From Gammaproteobacteria bacterium UBA4421 (lineage in GTDB: Bacteria > Pseudomonadota > Gammaproteobacteria > Pseudomonadales > Azotimanducaceae): a DNA stretch of 26,186 nucleotides. This document shows, piece after piece, positions 14,540 to 26,150 of the stretch (position 1 is the stretch's first letter; every line of letters begins with the position of its first letter). A model generated the notes under the pieces. The model did no database searches. It was not told the DNA's origin and saw only the letters and a list, made by a program, of their open reading frames with translations. Made by a program: the position numbers and the translations under genes. The stretch lies in NCBI GenBank assembly GCA_002389675.1, contig DGQF01000009.1:130249-156434 (forward strand). Direction: 5' to 3'.

Positions 14540-15685
14540 CTAATAGCCTTCCAACTCACCATAACGGTTGCGGTGATAGTTGACATCGCCAAAGGTTTGC
14601 TCACAAACAGCGGCCCGTTTAATAAAAAAACCAATATCGAATTCGTCAGTCATACCGATGCCGCCATGCATCTGAATGCCCTCCCGAGACACTAAATTGA
14701 ACGTCTCACCGACCTTAGCTTTGGTTAGACTGGCTAACTTGGCCACTTCCTCTGCGTCACGCCCTTCATCTAGGGCAGTCAAAGCCTCTAATACACAAGA
14801 CTTGGATAATTCTATTTCACAAAACATATTTGCAGCGCGGTGTTTCAAGGCTTGGAAAGACCCAATGGCAACGCCAAATTGCTTTCGTTCCTTGAGATAA
14901 CTTACCGTACGCTCAAAACATTCCTGCGTTGCGCCAAGCATTTCCGCAGACAGTCCTATGCGTGCTATATCCAAGCCCGCATCTAAGACGGCAGCACCAT
15001 GCCCCAGTTCACCCAGCAAAGAGTCGGCACCAACCGTAACTTCAGCGAACTCTATATTGGCAGCATTGCGAGCATCCGCCATTTTTGTTCTCAGCACGCT
15101 CACACCTGGCGCAGCAGAGTCAACCAAAAACAGGCTAATCCCATCTCGCGAATGATTTTCACCGGAAGTTCGAGCCGCAACAATCAATGTACCGGCCACA
15201 TGCCCGTCCAGCACAAAAGTTTTCTTTCCGCTGAGGACAAAATTTGTTCCATCGGCGCTTGCCTGTGTCGCAATTTGATAAGGTGCATGCCGGTGACCCT
15301 CCTCCAGCGCCAACGCCATCAATAATTCACCCGTAGCAATCTTGGGCAACAACTCACTTTTTTGCTGTTCACTGCCGCCGACATTGATCAGCGTCCCACC
15401 GACCCAGGCTGATGCAAACAAAGGACTTGCAGTTAACGTTCTACCGGTCTCCTCAGTGACCACACCCAGGCCTTTGTATCCAAACTCCAATCCGCCATGC
15501 GCCTCCGCCCAAGGAATAGCAGCCCAGCCCAATTCAACCATTGCATTCCATGTCGCGGAATCAAATCCCTGCGCACTATCGGTGTCTCGCAGTTCCCGCA
15601 ACTGCCCAATCGGTGCATTGCTGGTGCAAAAGTCTTTGGCACTATCTTTGAGCATATTTTGCTCTTCATTGAGAATCATTGGCAT
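14540..15685 (-). CDS. Acyl-CoA dehydrogenase, beta-type (apparently lacking a catalytic base)
   Basis: A 381-residue acyl-CoA dehydrogenase-fold protein, convergent with the diheme gene. It has RKQFGVAIGSFQALKH and MHGGIGMTDEFDIGFFIKR, flavin- and dimer-contact segments of the family. The helix-G region reads LDIARIGLSAEMLGA with no Glu at the base position, and no YEGT motif exists at the C-terminus. It therefore resembles the FadE27/FadE29-type partner subunit, like the product of the gene at 8318, yet no alpha-type partner is adjacent. It could pair with the alpha subunit at 7109 for a second substrate or with an alpha subunit encoded elsewhere. AAGGA lies nine bases before the ATG. No terminator hairpin is seen in the 27 bases to the convergent gene. 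Confidence 0.9.
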   Translation of the reverse strand: MPMILNEEQNMLKDSAKDFCTSNAPIGQLRELRDTDSAQGFDSATWNAMVELGWAAIPWAEAHGGLEFGYKGLGVVTEETGRTLTASPLFASAWVGGTLINVGGSEQQKSELLPKIATGELLMALALEEGHRHAPYQIATQASADGTNFVLSGKKTFVLDGHVAGTLIVAARTSGENHSRDGISLFLVDSAAPGVSVLRTKMADARNAANIEFAEVTVGADSLLGELGHGAAVLDAGLDIARIGLSAEMLGATQECFERTVSYLKERKQFGVAIGSFQALKHRAANMFCEIELSKSCVLEALTALDEGRDAEEVAKLASLTKAKVGETFNLVSREGIQMHGGIGMTDEFDIGFFIKRAAVCEQTFGDVNYHRNRYGELEGY

Positions 15686-16260
15686 TGATGGTTTTCCTTC
15701 TGACCAAACGGGGATTGACTACCCAAACACATACCTCATGCGCTGGGCCATGGCGACTACTTTAACGATGTGAGCCCGCAATGAAAACAGAGTGATCACA
15801 ATATGTCGAGACTTAAGGCCACAGTCTGATAGCAAACGCTGCAAAGCACTTATGGAGTTCTATTTACAAACGCCCCACAATCCTTACATCAGCCTGCTAC
15901 AACTTACTTTTTCTTAAAGTTAGCATGTAGAGTGTGTTGATAAAGCGGCTCGTTAGTCGCCCTGCCCCCCCGCAGAGACTCTAACGTGCTAGACATCTAG
16001 TGCCGCTAGCAACACTCGGGTTGGACTCATCGCCGCCCAAGTGAGGTGTCCAATCACCGAAACAGGCAGCTGTATCGGTTTGATGAACGGTCTGCGACGG
16101 TTGCTCCAACATCCGTCGCAGCACCGACATCAGCGAGGCCAGTTTAGAATCGACTCCCCCCACCCACTAAATCCATAGACGCAGCAATGCCTGTTCTATG
16201 CTTCTTCAGCGTATTTACCGACCCAAGCAGGGAATCCGCAAAGGCTCCCGAAAGCTTATC
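15686..16260. other. 575-base gap without a convincing gene, rich in inverted repeats
   Basis: No open frame here looks like a real protein. The longest (minus strand, 15981-16163, GTG start, 60 codons) has no ribosome site or family features. A shorter minus-strand frame (15719-15859) ends in AMAQRMRYVFG but has no proper start upstream. The segment holds the ribosome site and presumably the promoter of the dehydrogenase at 14540-15685. Its striking property is a chain of hairpin-forming sequences from about 15896 to 16200, described in a separate entry. No T-tract follows any of them, so they are not simple terminators. Confidence 0.6.
15951..16121. repeat. Chain of five consecutive inverted repeats (possible structured RNA or DNA element)
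   Basis: Read on the plus strand: CGTTAG 15951-15956 pairs with CTAACG 15981-15986, with an inner CTGC/GCAG around a C-run. TGCTAG 15987-15992 pairs with CTAGCA 16006-16011. TTGGAC 16021-16026 pairs with GTCCAA 16048-16053. ACCGA-A-ACAG 16056-16065 pairs with CTGT-A-TCGGT 16070-16079, one A-A mismatch and a four-base loop. CTGCGACGG 16092-16100 pairs perfectly with CCGTCGCAG 16113-16121, with an inner TTG/CAA. A further six-base pair lies at 16174-16179/16195-16200. Six-base arms arise by chance in a gap this long; the two nine-pair stems are less expected. Strand and function are unknown. Confidence 0.45.
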
Positions 16261-16983
16261 CTAATCGCGCTTAAAAACAATAGTCGCTAAACGCTTGCTT
16301 TTAGAACTGCTAATCGCTCGCGCATTCACCATTTGCGCAGACCTTAGCCAGTTCAGCGCAACGTCAACTTCAGCAAAATCTACCACCACAACCCTATCCC
16401 AACCCGCATTGAACTGAGTGGCTATAACCGGTGTATCCCAAACAAGCTGACCCTGAGCCGGGTCAATTAAGGACACCACCGGCAACAGTGAATCAGGCCC
16501 CGTGCCCGTCAGACTCTGCGAAATGATAACAACAATACATTTACGCCAATTCGATGCCGGAACTACAAACCCACCCAGTTGCAAAAGCTCTAGTCCGTCC
16601 ACGTATCGTTGCATTAAGCGATAAGGGGACCCAGTAACCAAGTTGACCAAATCTGTTGCTTGCAACATGTCCGTGCGATTTAGAATCGGCCATTCATCGG
16701 CTTGTTCTCCATCTATCACGTGCACCAAATGGTAACTGTCCAGCATGACACCCTGTTCACTGGCCACCAGCGACGCTAGCGGTTTTTGAAAGCGCGCGCG
16801 GTAAACGTCAAGATCTTCAGCACGCGCAAAGCTTAGCTGCGTAAATGGCAAGTTACGGCGCTCGTCTATAATAGCCAAGCGCACAATCGCAGGTCCAACC
16901 CACCAAATTAGCAACGCAATAAACACGATACCCGCAGCAAGGATCCCCAGCAGGCCTCGATAACTTTTAAGTGCAGTCGCCAT
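16261..16983 (-). CDS. Hypothetical protein with one N-terminal membrane helix
   Basis: I do not recognise this 240-residue protein. It has one clear N-terminal membrane segment (LLGILAAGIVFIALLIWWVG, about residues 11-30) preceded by basic residues, so the rest is probably periplasmic. No catalytic motif, metal site or repeat is evident. The soluble part has alternating hydrophobic strands such as CIVVIISQSL, LLPVVSLID and DRVVVVDFAEVDVALNWL, suggesting an alpha/beta domain. The C-terminus is strongly basic (SSSKSKRLATIVFKRD). The ATG at 16983 has only a poor ribosome site. It is isolated: the 575-base gap lies downstream and a divergent DUF169 gene upstream. Normal codon usage and length support a real gene. 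Confidence 0.7.
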   Translation of the reverse strand: MATALKSYRGLLGILAAGIVFIALLIWWVGPAIVRLAIIDERRNLPFTQLSFARAEDLDVYRARFQKPLASLVASEQGVMLDSYHLVHVIDGEQADEWPILNRTDMLQATDLVNLVTGSPYRLMQRYVDGLELLQLGGFVVPASNWRKCIVVIISQSLTGTGPDSLLPVVSLIDPAQGQLVWDTPVIATQFNAGWDRVVVVDFAEVDVALNWLRSAQMVNARAISSSKSKRLATIVFKRD

Positions 16984-17191
16984 TTTTTCTAAACATCACT
17001 TTTTAAAATCCCTCCGCACCGCTGATGGCAGTCGCCCCATGAGCCACTTGTGTAAATGAACAAGACTCAATCCGCAGAACACTCTATATTTGATACCTTG
17101 ACCTGCAGCTCATGTGTTCCACCATAACAAAATACCTGTTCGCCGCACTCACATCGATCCAATCCAGCAATCCACGCTCGGGAGTTGAACA
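16984..17191. promoter_or_regulatory. Divergent intergenic region before the DUF169 gene
   Basis: This 208-base gap separates the hypothetical gene and the divergent DUF169 gene. TTGACC at 17098-17103 is a good -35 for the plus-strand gene; the best -10 downstream is CATAAC at 17123-17128 with a long 19-base spacer, so the promoter is tentative. A strong ribosome site (GGGAG) lies seven bases before the ATG at 17192. No terminator or riboswitch is apparent. Confidence 0.35.
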
Positions 17192-18013
17192 ATGCAAAAG
17201 GAATCTGTCTCAAAAGCCAACCCCTCGGGTTTGATTACCTCCGATTTATCCGCCTTTAACGGCGCCTCAATCGTCTCAGAACTAAACCAATATTTGCGCC
17301 TGCGCACAACCCCGATTGGTATGAAACTATTTACACAAACCGAAGAAATGGAAGCTATCCCGCGTATTCGTCGCCCTAAAAATATTCATACAACAGATCA
17401 GATTGTGGGTCAGGCGGCTCGTAACGGCTGGACGGTAGGTATCACCGCAGACGACTTGGTCGGCGCCCAGTGCGCCACTGTGATTGGACTGCATCCGCGC
17501 AGCGATACGTGGCTTTCCGGCGAACGCATGACAGGCGTCTGGTACAAGACAGCAGAAGATGCCGCACGACATCAAGATGCCATGGACGTTGTCCCCTACG
17601 GCAAATATACGGCCATGGCCGTGAGCCCCCTCGCCAGCGGGCGCTTGGCACCCCCTGACATCTGTTTAATTTATGCCACGCCAGCGCAAATGATCATCCT
17701 CATCAACGGGCTGCAGTGGACGGGATATAAAAAACTCGAGTGGGGTTGCGTTGGGGAGTCCTCATGCGCGGATTCCTGGGGCCGGGCTTTGGCCACTGGT
17801 GAGCCATCCCTATCAATTCCCTGCTTCGCCGAACGTCGCTATGGCGGTGTTATGGAGGATGAACTTTTAATCGCACTTCCACCGTCTTATCTGCCAAAGA
17901 TTATTATTGGACTTGCAGCGCTGGCAAAAAACGGACTACGTTATCCCATAGCTCAATATGGGGTGAGCAACGATGCACGAGCAGGCATGGGAGTCAGTTA
18001 TGACAACTCATAA
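17192..18013 (+). CDS. DUF169 family protein
   Basis: A 273-residue soluble protein of the DUF169 family (PF02596), widespread in bacteria and archaea and without an established function. Family hallmarks seen here are the early TTPIGMKLF segment, ARNGWTVGITADDLVGAQCA with a conserved Cys, and the later GESSCADSWGRAL followed by GEPSLSIPCFAERRYGG with two more conserved Cys. The three Cys could bind a metal or an iron-sulfur cluster, but that is inference. There is no signal peptide or membrane segment. A strong GGGAG site supports the start. A nitroreductase-family flavoprotein follows 38 bases later, so the two may act in one redox process. Confidence 0.85.
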   Translation: MQKESVSKANPSGLITSDLSAFNGASIVSELNQYLRLRTTPIGMKLFTQTEEMEAIPRIRRPKNIHTTDQIVGQAARNGWTVGITADDLVGAQCATVIGLHPRSDTWLSGERMTGVWYKTAEDAARHQDAMDVVPYGKYTAMAVSPLASGRLAPPDICLIYATPAQMIILINGLQWTGYKKLEWGCVGESSCADSWGRALATGEPSLSIPCFAERRYGGVMEDELLIALPPSYLPKIIIGLAALAKNGLRYPIAQYGVSNDARAGMGVSYDNS

Positions 18014-18051
18014 CCTGTATTTAAAAGCGATCCAGACAGGGGATTATTGAA

Positions 18052-18705
18052 ATGGAGCTATACCAAGCGATGTCAACCTTAAGGGCCGTACGCAGGCTCA
18101 AGCCGGATCCTATTCCGCAGGCAGTGCTCGCGCGTGTGCTCACCGCGGCGACATGGGCGCCCACCGGCGGCAATCATCAATCATGGCGCATTATTGCGGT
18201 CAATGACCGCCATCTAAAACAAAAAATGGCGGACTTGTATAAGCCACATTGGCGCTCGTACATTCCTGGGTATGAAGCTCATCTGCAAAACATGCCAATT
18301 GAGAGCGCCAATAGCGCACGCAAAGCATTGGAGTCCGGCACCTATCTCGCAAACCATATGCACGAAGCGCCTATCATCTGTGTTTTTTGTTTTAACTTTG
18401 AGCACATCACAGTCACCGACGCACAGCTTGATCGAACCAGTGTTGTTGGAGGAGGGTCGATTTATCCTGCCGTACAAAACCTATTGTTGGCGGCTCGAAA
18501 AGAAGGCCTAGGATGTGTTCTGACAACTCTGCTGTGCCTAGAGGAGGCCAAAATCAAAGCTCTATTAAACATTCCAGCGGACTGGCATACCGCAGCGTTT
18601 GTACCGTTGGGATACCCCGTTTTGGGCGGACATGGGCCGATATCGCGCAAACCTGTAGAGAAAATGGTTTTTCAAAATAGGTTTGGTGAATCCTTTGCTG
18701 ATTAG
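18052..18705 (+). CDS. Nitroreductase-family FMN oxidoreductase
   Basis: A 217-residue flavoprotein of the nitroreductase superfamily. The N-terminal RAVRRLKPDPIP and the segment ATWAPTGGNHQSWRIIAVND carry the residues that bind FMN phosphate and the isoalloxazine ring. GSIYPAVQNLLLAARKEGLGCVLTT is the usual dimer/flavin helix, and FVPLGYPV the C-terminal strand. Members reduce nitroaromatics, quinones, enones or other electron-poor substrates with NAD(P)H; the real substrate cannot be inferred. A GGGGA element lies about ten bases before the ATG. Probably co-transcribed with the DUF169 gene and convergent with the lytic-transglycosylase-like gene, with 19 bases and no terminator between them. 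Confidence 0.9.
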   Translation: MELYQAMSTLRAVRRLKPDPIPQAVLARVLTAATWAPTGGNHQSWRIIAVNDRHLKQKMADLYKPHWRSYIPGYEAHLQNMPIESANSARKALESGTYLANHMHEAPIICVFCFNFEHITVTDAQLDRTSVVGGGSIYPAVQNLLLAARKEGLGCVLTTLLCLEEAKIKALLNIPADWHTAAFVPLGYPVLGGHGPISRKPVEKMVFQNRFGESFAD

Positions 18706-18724
18706 ACCGCACTGAACCCGAACC

Positions 18725-21386
<2,662 letters not shown>

Positions 21387-22343
21387 TCAAGCGCGCTTGG
21401 CCAGCCTGCGGCGTGAAAAGTCAGCAATACTTTGACGCATATGCTCGACGCTTTGGCCCGACAACAGACTCATGTCCTTATCGCGTATTTCTCCACCTAA
21501 GGTATTCGCAATCTGATGCGCCGCATTTAGCATATCTTCAAAAATTGCCAGTGCATCGTCGGAATCCGCTAACTGCAAGAAAAAGGCGATGCCTGGAGAA
21601 CGCATCGCGGCAAGATCTGCGAGATCAAAAGTACCCGGTTCGACCGCATTAGCGATGCTATAGCGCTGGGCCTTGGTCACCGCATCAACCCGATGAAAAA
21701 TATTCTTGTCTCCATAACGCAAGCCCTGACTGCGCAGGGCATCAACCAACCGTTCACCGTCAAAACGTTGACCACGCTTTGCCAAAACGTTGATGATCAG
21801 CAAAACGTTGTCGTCATCACCTAATCGGTCTTGCGACTCATCAAACGACGACTTTTCAGTTGCGTGTTGCTCTTTACGTGCATTTGTCAAACCGCTCAAG
21901 GAAGCAACCGGGGTATGTGATGCCACCCTTCGCACTCTGCCCCCACCTGTTGACTGGCCTGCTTTCACGGCCAAACTTGTGCGCGCGGTTATTTTCTTTG
22001 GGCGATCAAACGGCGCTTTCGCGCGAACTGATTGCGTTGAGGAGGGCTCAGGGGTGTCCGCCTGATCCGAAGACGCCTGTGGCTGTTTGGCGGCATCACT
22101 TAGTTCCAGAGGCAACTCTGCCTGCGCCCCGTCGTCCGAAGACGCGCGCGCTAAGCGTGCACCGCCATTAGGCAGTTCGCCAGATAGTGCCCAAGGCTCA
22201 TCGTCACCTTCAGCGCCCACTAGCGGCACGATGTCCATCGCCAAAGAAGCATTTTTAGCACGCCAGGCAATCCAAAAACCGTGCCCAAGCACCATAACAA
22301 TGAGTAACCCACCACATACGAGAATAAAATCTTTGATATCCAA
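21387..22343 (-). CDS. zipA: Cell division protein ZipA
   Basis: Anchors the FtsZ ring to the inner membrane. The 318-residue product has the ZipA layout: a short periplasmic N-terminus and single membrane helix (FILVCGGLLIVMVLGHGFWIAW, about 6-27), a long low-complexity linker rich in Ala, Ser, Pro and charged residues (35-180), and the C-terminal FtsZ-binding domain (NVLLIINVLAKRGQRFDG, RYSIANAVEPGTFDL, GIAFFLQLAD). The start is TTG at 22341-22343 with GGAG eight bases upstream; the first ATG lies inside the membrane helix and would destroy the anchor. A hairpin sits just upstream of the ribosome site. It follows smc by 77 bases and abuts ligA. Confidence 0.95.
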   Translation of the reverse strand: MDIKDFILVCGGLLIVMVLGHGFWIAWRAKNASLAMDIVPLVGAEGDDEPWALSGELPNGGARLARASSDDGAQAELPLELSDAAKQPQASSDQADTPEPSSTQSVRAKAPFDRPKKITARTSLAVKAGQSTGGGRVRRVASHTPVASLSGLTNARKEQHATEKSSFDESQDRLGDDDNVLLIINVLAKRGQRFDGERLVDALRSQGLRYGDKNIFHRVDAVTKAQRYSIANAVEPGTFDLADLAAMRSPGIAFFLQLADSDDALAIFEDMLNAAHQIANTLGGEIRDKDMSLLSGQSVEHMRQSIADFSRRRLAKRA

Positions 22344-22358
22344 TTTAAAGACTCCTCA

Positions 22359-22373
22359 ATCGCTCCAAGCGAT
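22359..22373 (-). promoter_or_regulatory. Hairpin directly upstream of the zipA ribosome site
   Basis: On the minus strand ATCGCT-TGG-AGCGAT forms a perfect six-base stem with a three-base loop. It is followed two bases later by GAGGAG, the Shine-Dalgarno sequence, and then the TTG start of zipA. There is no T-tract, so it is not a terminator. It may affect zipA translation or mRNA processing after smc; that is inference. Confidence 0.4.
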
Positions 22374-22420
22374 GATTTAACCTAATCCACAGCTAAATGA
22401 CTATTACTGTTGCAATGCAA

Positions 22421-25400
22421 CTAAACAGCCATCGCAGTGGCCTCGTCCACATCTACAGAAACCAGACGAGATACGCCCGGCTCTTGCATTGTGACGCCCA
22501 CAAGATAGTCCGCCATTTCCATCGTGATTTTATTATGTGTTATCACAAGGAATTGCACTTCTGCTGACATTTCTTTAATGAGCGCGGCAAAGCGCATTAC
22601 GTTCGCATCATCCAACGGCGCATCAACCTCGTCCAACAAACAAACCGGACTTGGATTAAGGTGAAAAATTGCAAAGATCAAGGCAACCGCCGTCATCGCT
22701 TTTTCACCGCCAGACAATAAATGAACGCTCGCATTGCGTTTACCCGGTGGTCTTGCCATAAGCGAGACTCCGGTATCGAGCAGGTCCTCCCCAGTGAGTT
22801 CTAAATAGGCGTGTCCCCCGCCAAAAACTTTCGGAAACAGCACCCCCAGGTGACTGTTAACCGATTCAAATGTACCTTTAAAACGGGTACGGGTTTCGCC
22901 ATCAATTTTTCGAATGGCTACTAATAACGTATCCAGAGCCTCCTCCAGATCATCAGCCTGTGCATCCAAATACACCTTGCGCTCTGATTCTTGTTCGAAT
23001 TCTTCGATCGCTGCAAGATTAATTGCGCCCAGCCGTTGAATTTGACGTCCTAGACGATCAAGTTCTTCAACCCAGGCTGATTCTGTGGCGCTCTGTGGCA
23101 TTTGATCACGCACACTTTCCATGGTGTGGCCGGTAGCTTCAATCTGCGCCAAAACATTCGCTTGTTGAACGACAAGGCCTTGTCGCTTAACCCGTTGCGC
23201 CTCAAGCCCAGTCCGAATTTCTTCTACATTCGATTCGTAGCTTTGGCGATGATTTTCAAGTGAACGAATGTGATTGCTGGCGGCTTCTGTTTGTTCACGA
23301 ATTTCTCCGAGCTCTTTTTCCAAATCAACTCGGGTAGCAAGTTGAGATGCCAACTCCGCCTCAAGATCAGGCAAAGGTGCCGTGCTGCTTGTGATACCGC
23401 TATTCAAATTCTCAAGCTGCACCGCCAACTCTTTCTGTTGTGCCAACAAACGGTCACGCGCAGTTTCGCTTGCTGCCAGTCGTGAGTTAAGTCCTTCTTT
23501 CTCAACGTTGAGTTGATAGAGTTGGTCACGACTTTGACGCGCCGCATCTCTGGCTTGCGCCAACGTGACATCCATAGACGCGCGCCGCGCCGTCAGCAAT
23601 TTTCGGGTCTGCTCCAATTCTTCGCGAAGCCCCTGCGCTTCAATTAAACGGCTTCGAGCAACCGATAAATTGTCGTTTTCAAACAATAGTTGCTCTACAA
23701 CATCCAGATGATCTTTACGGTTCCGCTCTCGTCGCGCCTGCGCCTCTTCGCGCTTGACGCGCTGCACGCCATGGTCTGTTCTTCGCTGGCCTAACGATTG
23801 ATTAGACGCATTCAAATTTTTCTGATGAATTTCCCGCTGCATTTCTAACTGCTCAATCCGGGCACGCCCAGCTTGAACTTGATTAAGCATCGTCTGCAGC
23901 GTCTGCTCAGCTTCTTCGACAAACATGGCCAACGTATCGATCCGCTGACCGCGTTCAATGATGCCAGACTCATGATCATAATCATGGATCACGCGAACCC
24001 AATCGAATCCAACCCAAAACCCCTCACGCGTTATAATACTCTGCCCGGCAAGCAAATGGCGACGCTCCGCCAGCGCTACGGCTGTGCTGTCCGCAGCGAA
24101 GATCCCATGCATCAGGCTGGCGGCATTCACCGCATCAGCACGTACCAACGCGTTGAGCGATGGCAACGCCATCGCCGGATGTTCAACCTCAACCGTTTCT
24201 GAGTCGCCAACTTCGATGAGAGCCAAATCACCTTCAGGCAATTGTGCTAATGAAGCGGCAAAGTGATCCAAGCTGTCTACCTGCAGGGCACTCAAAAAAT
24301 GACTCAATACGGTTTCCACAGCACGCTCCCAGCCCGGCACAACCGCCAGCGATTCAGCCAGTCGAGTATGCTCTGTCAAATCGTGCGCTCGAATCCAAGC
24401 ATTGGCTTCCTGGACATGTTGGCCCAAAGCTGCCTCTTGAACTGCCTGCAGTGAGGTCAGTGCCTGCTGACTATTTTCTCTGTCTGTGCGCGCGTCCTCC
24501 CACTGCGTCTCGCGCAACAACAAATCTTCACGCGCCGCACTCAAATTCTTGAGAGACTCATCAATTTGCCGGCTCATCTCGCGGGATTGGGCTTCTAAAT
24601 CTGTAATTTCTGCCGCCATCTGATCCATCTCAGCGGTGTCTGTAAACCCTTCATGTTCGTCTTGCAGTTTCAACAACTCAGCTTCGCGGTTTTTAAGGCG
24701 CGCAATTAACACCTCTAAATGCTCTATACGAGAGCTCTGGACATCCACATCACGATCATTACCTGCAAACTGGCTGTTAAACGCGTCCCACTCACGTTGC
24801 CAAATTTGCATTTCACCTTCAACGGCGTTTAGGTGTTCCCGTGCGACAAGATCTTCGTTCGCCAGCACGTCAACCTGCGGCAAAAGCGTCTCCAGCCTAG
24901 CCTCCAGTTCCGCCACTTGAGTTTGATCCAAAAGAAGTTGCTCATTGGTCTGCGCATCGCGTTGCTCTACCGTCTGAAGATCTAGCTCAAGCTGTTTGAC
25001 GCGAGACTGATTCAGTTGAATTGTTTTTTCGGTTTTGGCGATATCACTGCCAAGTTGGTAAAACCGCCCCTGCACCGTATTGAAGTGCTCCGAGCTGTCG
25101 GCATGCTGCTGTCGCAGCTTCTCAATATTGGCTTCCATTTCGCGCTGCTGCGCAAGGGCTTTTTCCCGTTCAATTTCTAAGCTACCGATACCGCTCTCAA
25201 CCAGAGTCACTTCACCGTGAAGGCTCAAATGACGCAAGGTGTAGAGTTGCGCAGTGAACAAATTTTCGCTGTCGCGCAATTCAATATAGCGGGCCGCTGC
25301 TTGCGCTTGCCGCTGCAATCTGTCTAAGGCCCTGCCAAGTTCGGTTCGGATGTCATTAATACGCTCTAAATTTTCACGCGTATGCTTGATCCGATTCTCC

Positions 25401-25939
25401 GTTTCCCGGCGCCGCTCCTTGTATTTTGAGATGCCTGCAGCTTCTTCAAGATAAACCCGCAACTCTTCGGGTTTCGCCTCCACTAACTGAGAAATCATGC
25501 CCTGCTCGATAATCGAGTAGCTGCGCGGACCAAACCCGGTTCCCAGAAAAATATCAAGAATGTCTCGACGTCGACATCTACTGCCATTGAGGTAATAGTT
25601 TGACTGCACGTCACGCGTGACTTGGCGCCTGATGGAAATTTCCGCGTAAGCCGCGTATGCACCTCCGATGCGGCCATCAGAGTTATCGAACAATAATTCG
25701 ACGCTGGCCACAGCAGAGGATTTACGGCTATTCGAGCCGCTGAATATAACGTCGGTAGCACTCTCGCCTCGCATCTGCTTGGCGGAACTCTCCCCCATGA
25801 CCCAGCGCACTGCATCGATCACATTCGATTTCCCGCAACCGTTGGGGCCGACGACAGCGCAGCGTGATCCCGGCACCGTCACCGTTGTCGGATCAGCAAA
25901 TGATTTGAAACCCGCGAGCTTGATTTGCTTTAGGCGCAT
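22421..25939 (-). CDS. smc: Chromosome segregation/condensation ATPase SMC
   Basis: Condensin ATPase that organises the chromosome, normally with ScpA and ScpB. The 1172-residue product has the full SMC layout. The N-terminal head carries Walker [10 protein letters not shown] (about residues 32-40) and the [16 protein letters not shown] segment. A first long coiled coil follows, then a hinge around 500-670 ([21 protein letters not shown] and following), then a second coiled coil. The C-terminal head has the signature [14 protein letters not shown], Walker [14 protein letters not shown] and [12 protein letters not shown]. No frameshift is seen. The ATG is the first start and has a weak GAG ribosome site. 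The gene leads the smc-zipA-ligA operon, an arrangement seen in other gammaproteobacteria. Confidence 0.98.
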   Translation of the reverse strand: MRLKQIKLAGFKSFADPTTVTVPGSRCAVVGPNGCGKSNVIDAVRWVMGESSAKQMRGESATDVIFSGSNSRKSSAVASVELLFDNSDGRIGGAYAAYAEISIRRQVTRDVQSNYYLNGSRCRRRDILDIFLGTGFGPRSYSIIEQGMISQLVEAKPEELRVYLEEAAGISKYKERRRETENRIKHTRENLERINDIRTELGRALDRLQRQAQAAARYIELRDSENLFTAQLYTLRHLSLHGEVTLVESGIGSLEIEREKALAQQREMEANIEKLRQQHADSSEHFNTVQGRFYQLGSDIAKTEKTIQLNQSRVKQLELDLQTVEQRDAQTNEQLLLDQTQVAELEARLETLLPQVDVLANEDLVAREHLNAVEGEMQIWQREWDAFNSQFAGNDRDVDVQSSRIEHLEVLIARLKNREAELLKLQDEHEGFTDTAEMDQMAAEITDLEAQSREMSRQIDESLKNLSAAREDLLLRETQWEDARTDRENSQQALTSLQAVQEAALGQHVQEANAWIRAHDLTEHTRLAESLAVVPGWERAVETVLSHFLSALQVDSLDHFAASLAQLPEGDLALIEVGDSETVEVEHPAMALPSLNALVRADAVNAASLMHGIFAADSTAVALAERRHLLAGQSIITREGFWVGFDWVRVIHDYDHESGIIERGQRIDTLAMFVEEAEQTLQTMLNQVQAGRARIEQLEMQREIHQKNLNASNQSLGQRRTDHGVQRVKREEAQARRERNRKDHLDVVEQLLFENDNLSVARSRLIEAQGLREELEQTRKLLTARRASMDVTLAQARDAARQSRDQLYQLNVEKEGLNSRLAASETARDRLLAQQKELAVQLENLNSGITSSTAPLPDLEAELASQLATRVDLEKELGEIREQTEAASNHIRSLENHRQSYESNVEEIRTGLEAQRVKRQGLVVQQANVLAQIEATGHTMESVRDQMPQSATESAWVEELDRLGRQIQRLGAINLAAIEEFEQESERKVYLDAQADDLEEALDTLLVAIRKIDGETRTRFKGTFESVNSHLGVLFPKVFGGGHAYLELTGEDLLDTGVSLMARPPGKRNASVHLLSGGEKAMTAVALIFAIFHLNPSPVCLLDEVDAPLDDANVMRFAALIKEMSAEVQFLVITHNKITMEMADYLVGVTMQEPGVSRLVSVDVDEATAMAV

Positions 25940-26090
25940 AAATTCTCGTCAGATCACCGGGAAATTTGACCTAAGCGCCACGATCCAGCCGGCGTTGGCA
26001 CCAAGATAAAAAAGCTCAGTCGATCCCGAAGTTTTCACTGTTCAGTAAGGCGATATCCTACTGCATGTGAGGCCCCGACGTAACAGTCTA

Positions 26091-26135
26091 GCTTAAAAAA
26101 AATTGCCCTTGCGCCGATGCATCGCGCAACGGCGC
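26091..26135 (-). terminator. Rho-independent terminator of the gene upstream of smc
   Basis: Read on the minus strand, GCC-G-TTGCGC, a nine-base loop, then GCGCAA-G-GGC form a nine-pair stem with one G-G mismatch. Two A residues and a run of eight T follow immediately. The loop itself is partly self-complementary (CGATGCATCG palindrome). The T-run lies only on the minus-strand side, so the terminator acts on transcription coming from beyond the right edge, and smc must then have its own promoter between here and 25940. Confidence 0.65.
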
Positions 26136-26150
26136 AGGCGCGCGATCGGG

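Noticed and set aside
15719..15859. Short minus-strand frame ending AMAQRMRYVFG upstream of the third dehydrogenase
   Set aside because: There is no ATG until the last ten residues and no ribosome site; it could be a leader peptide or remnant but the support is too thin.
15981..16163. A 60-codon minus-strand open frame in the gene-free gap
   Set aside because: It has a GTG start without a ribosome site, no recognisable features, and overlaps the inverted repeats, which force biased base composition.
16984..17191. TATATT at about 17085 as a second promoter
   Set aside because: No acceptable -35 hexamer lies at a normal distance upstream.
25668..26009. Plus-strand frame of 113 codons over the start of smc
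   Set aside because: It overlaps the conserved Walker A coding region of smc on the other strand and has no family features.
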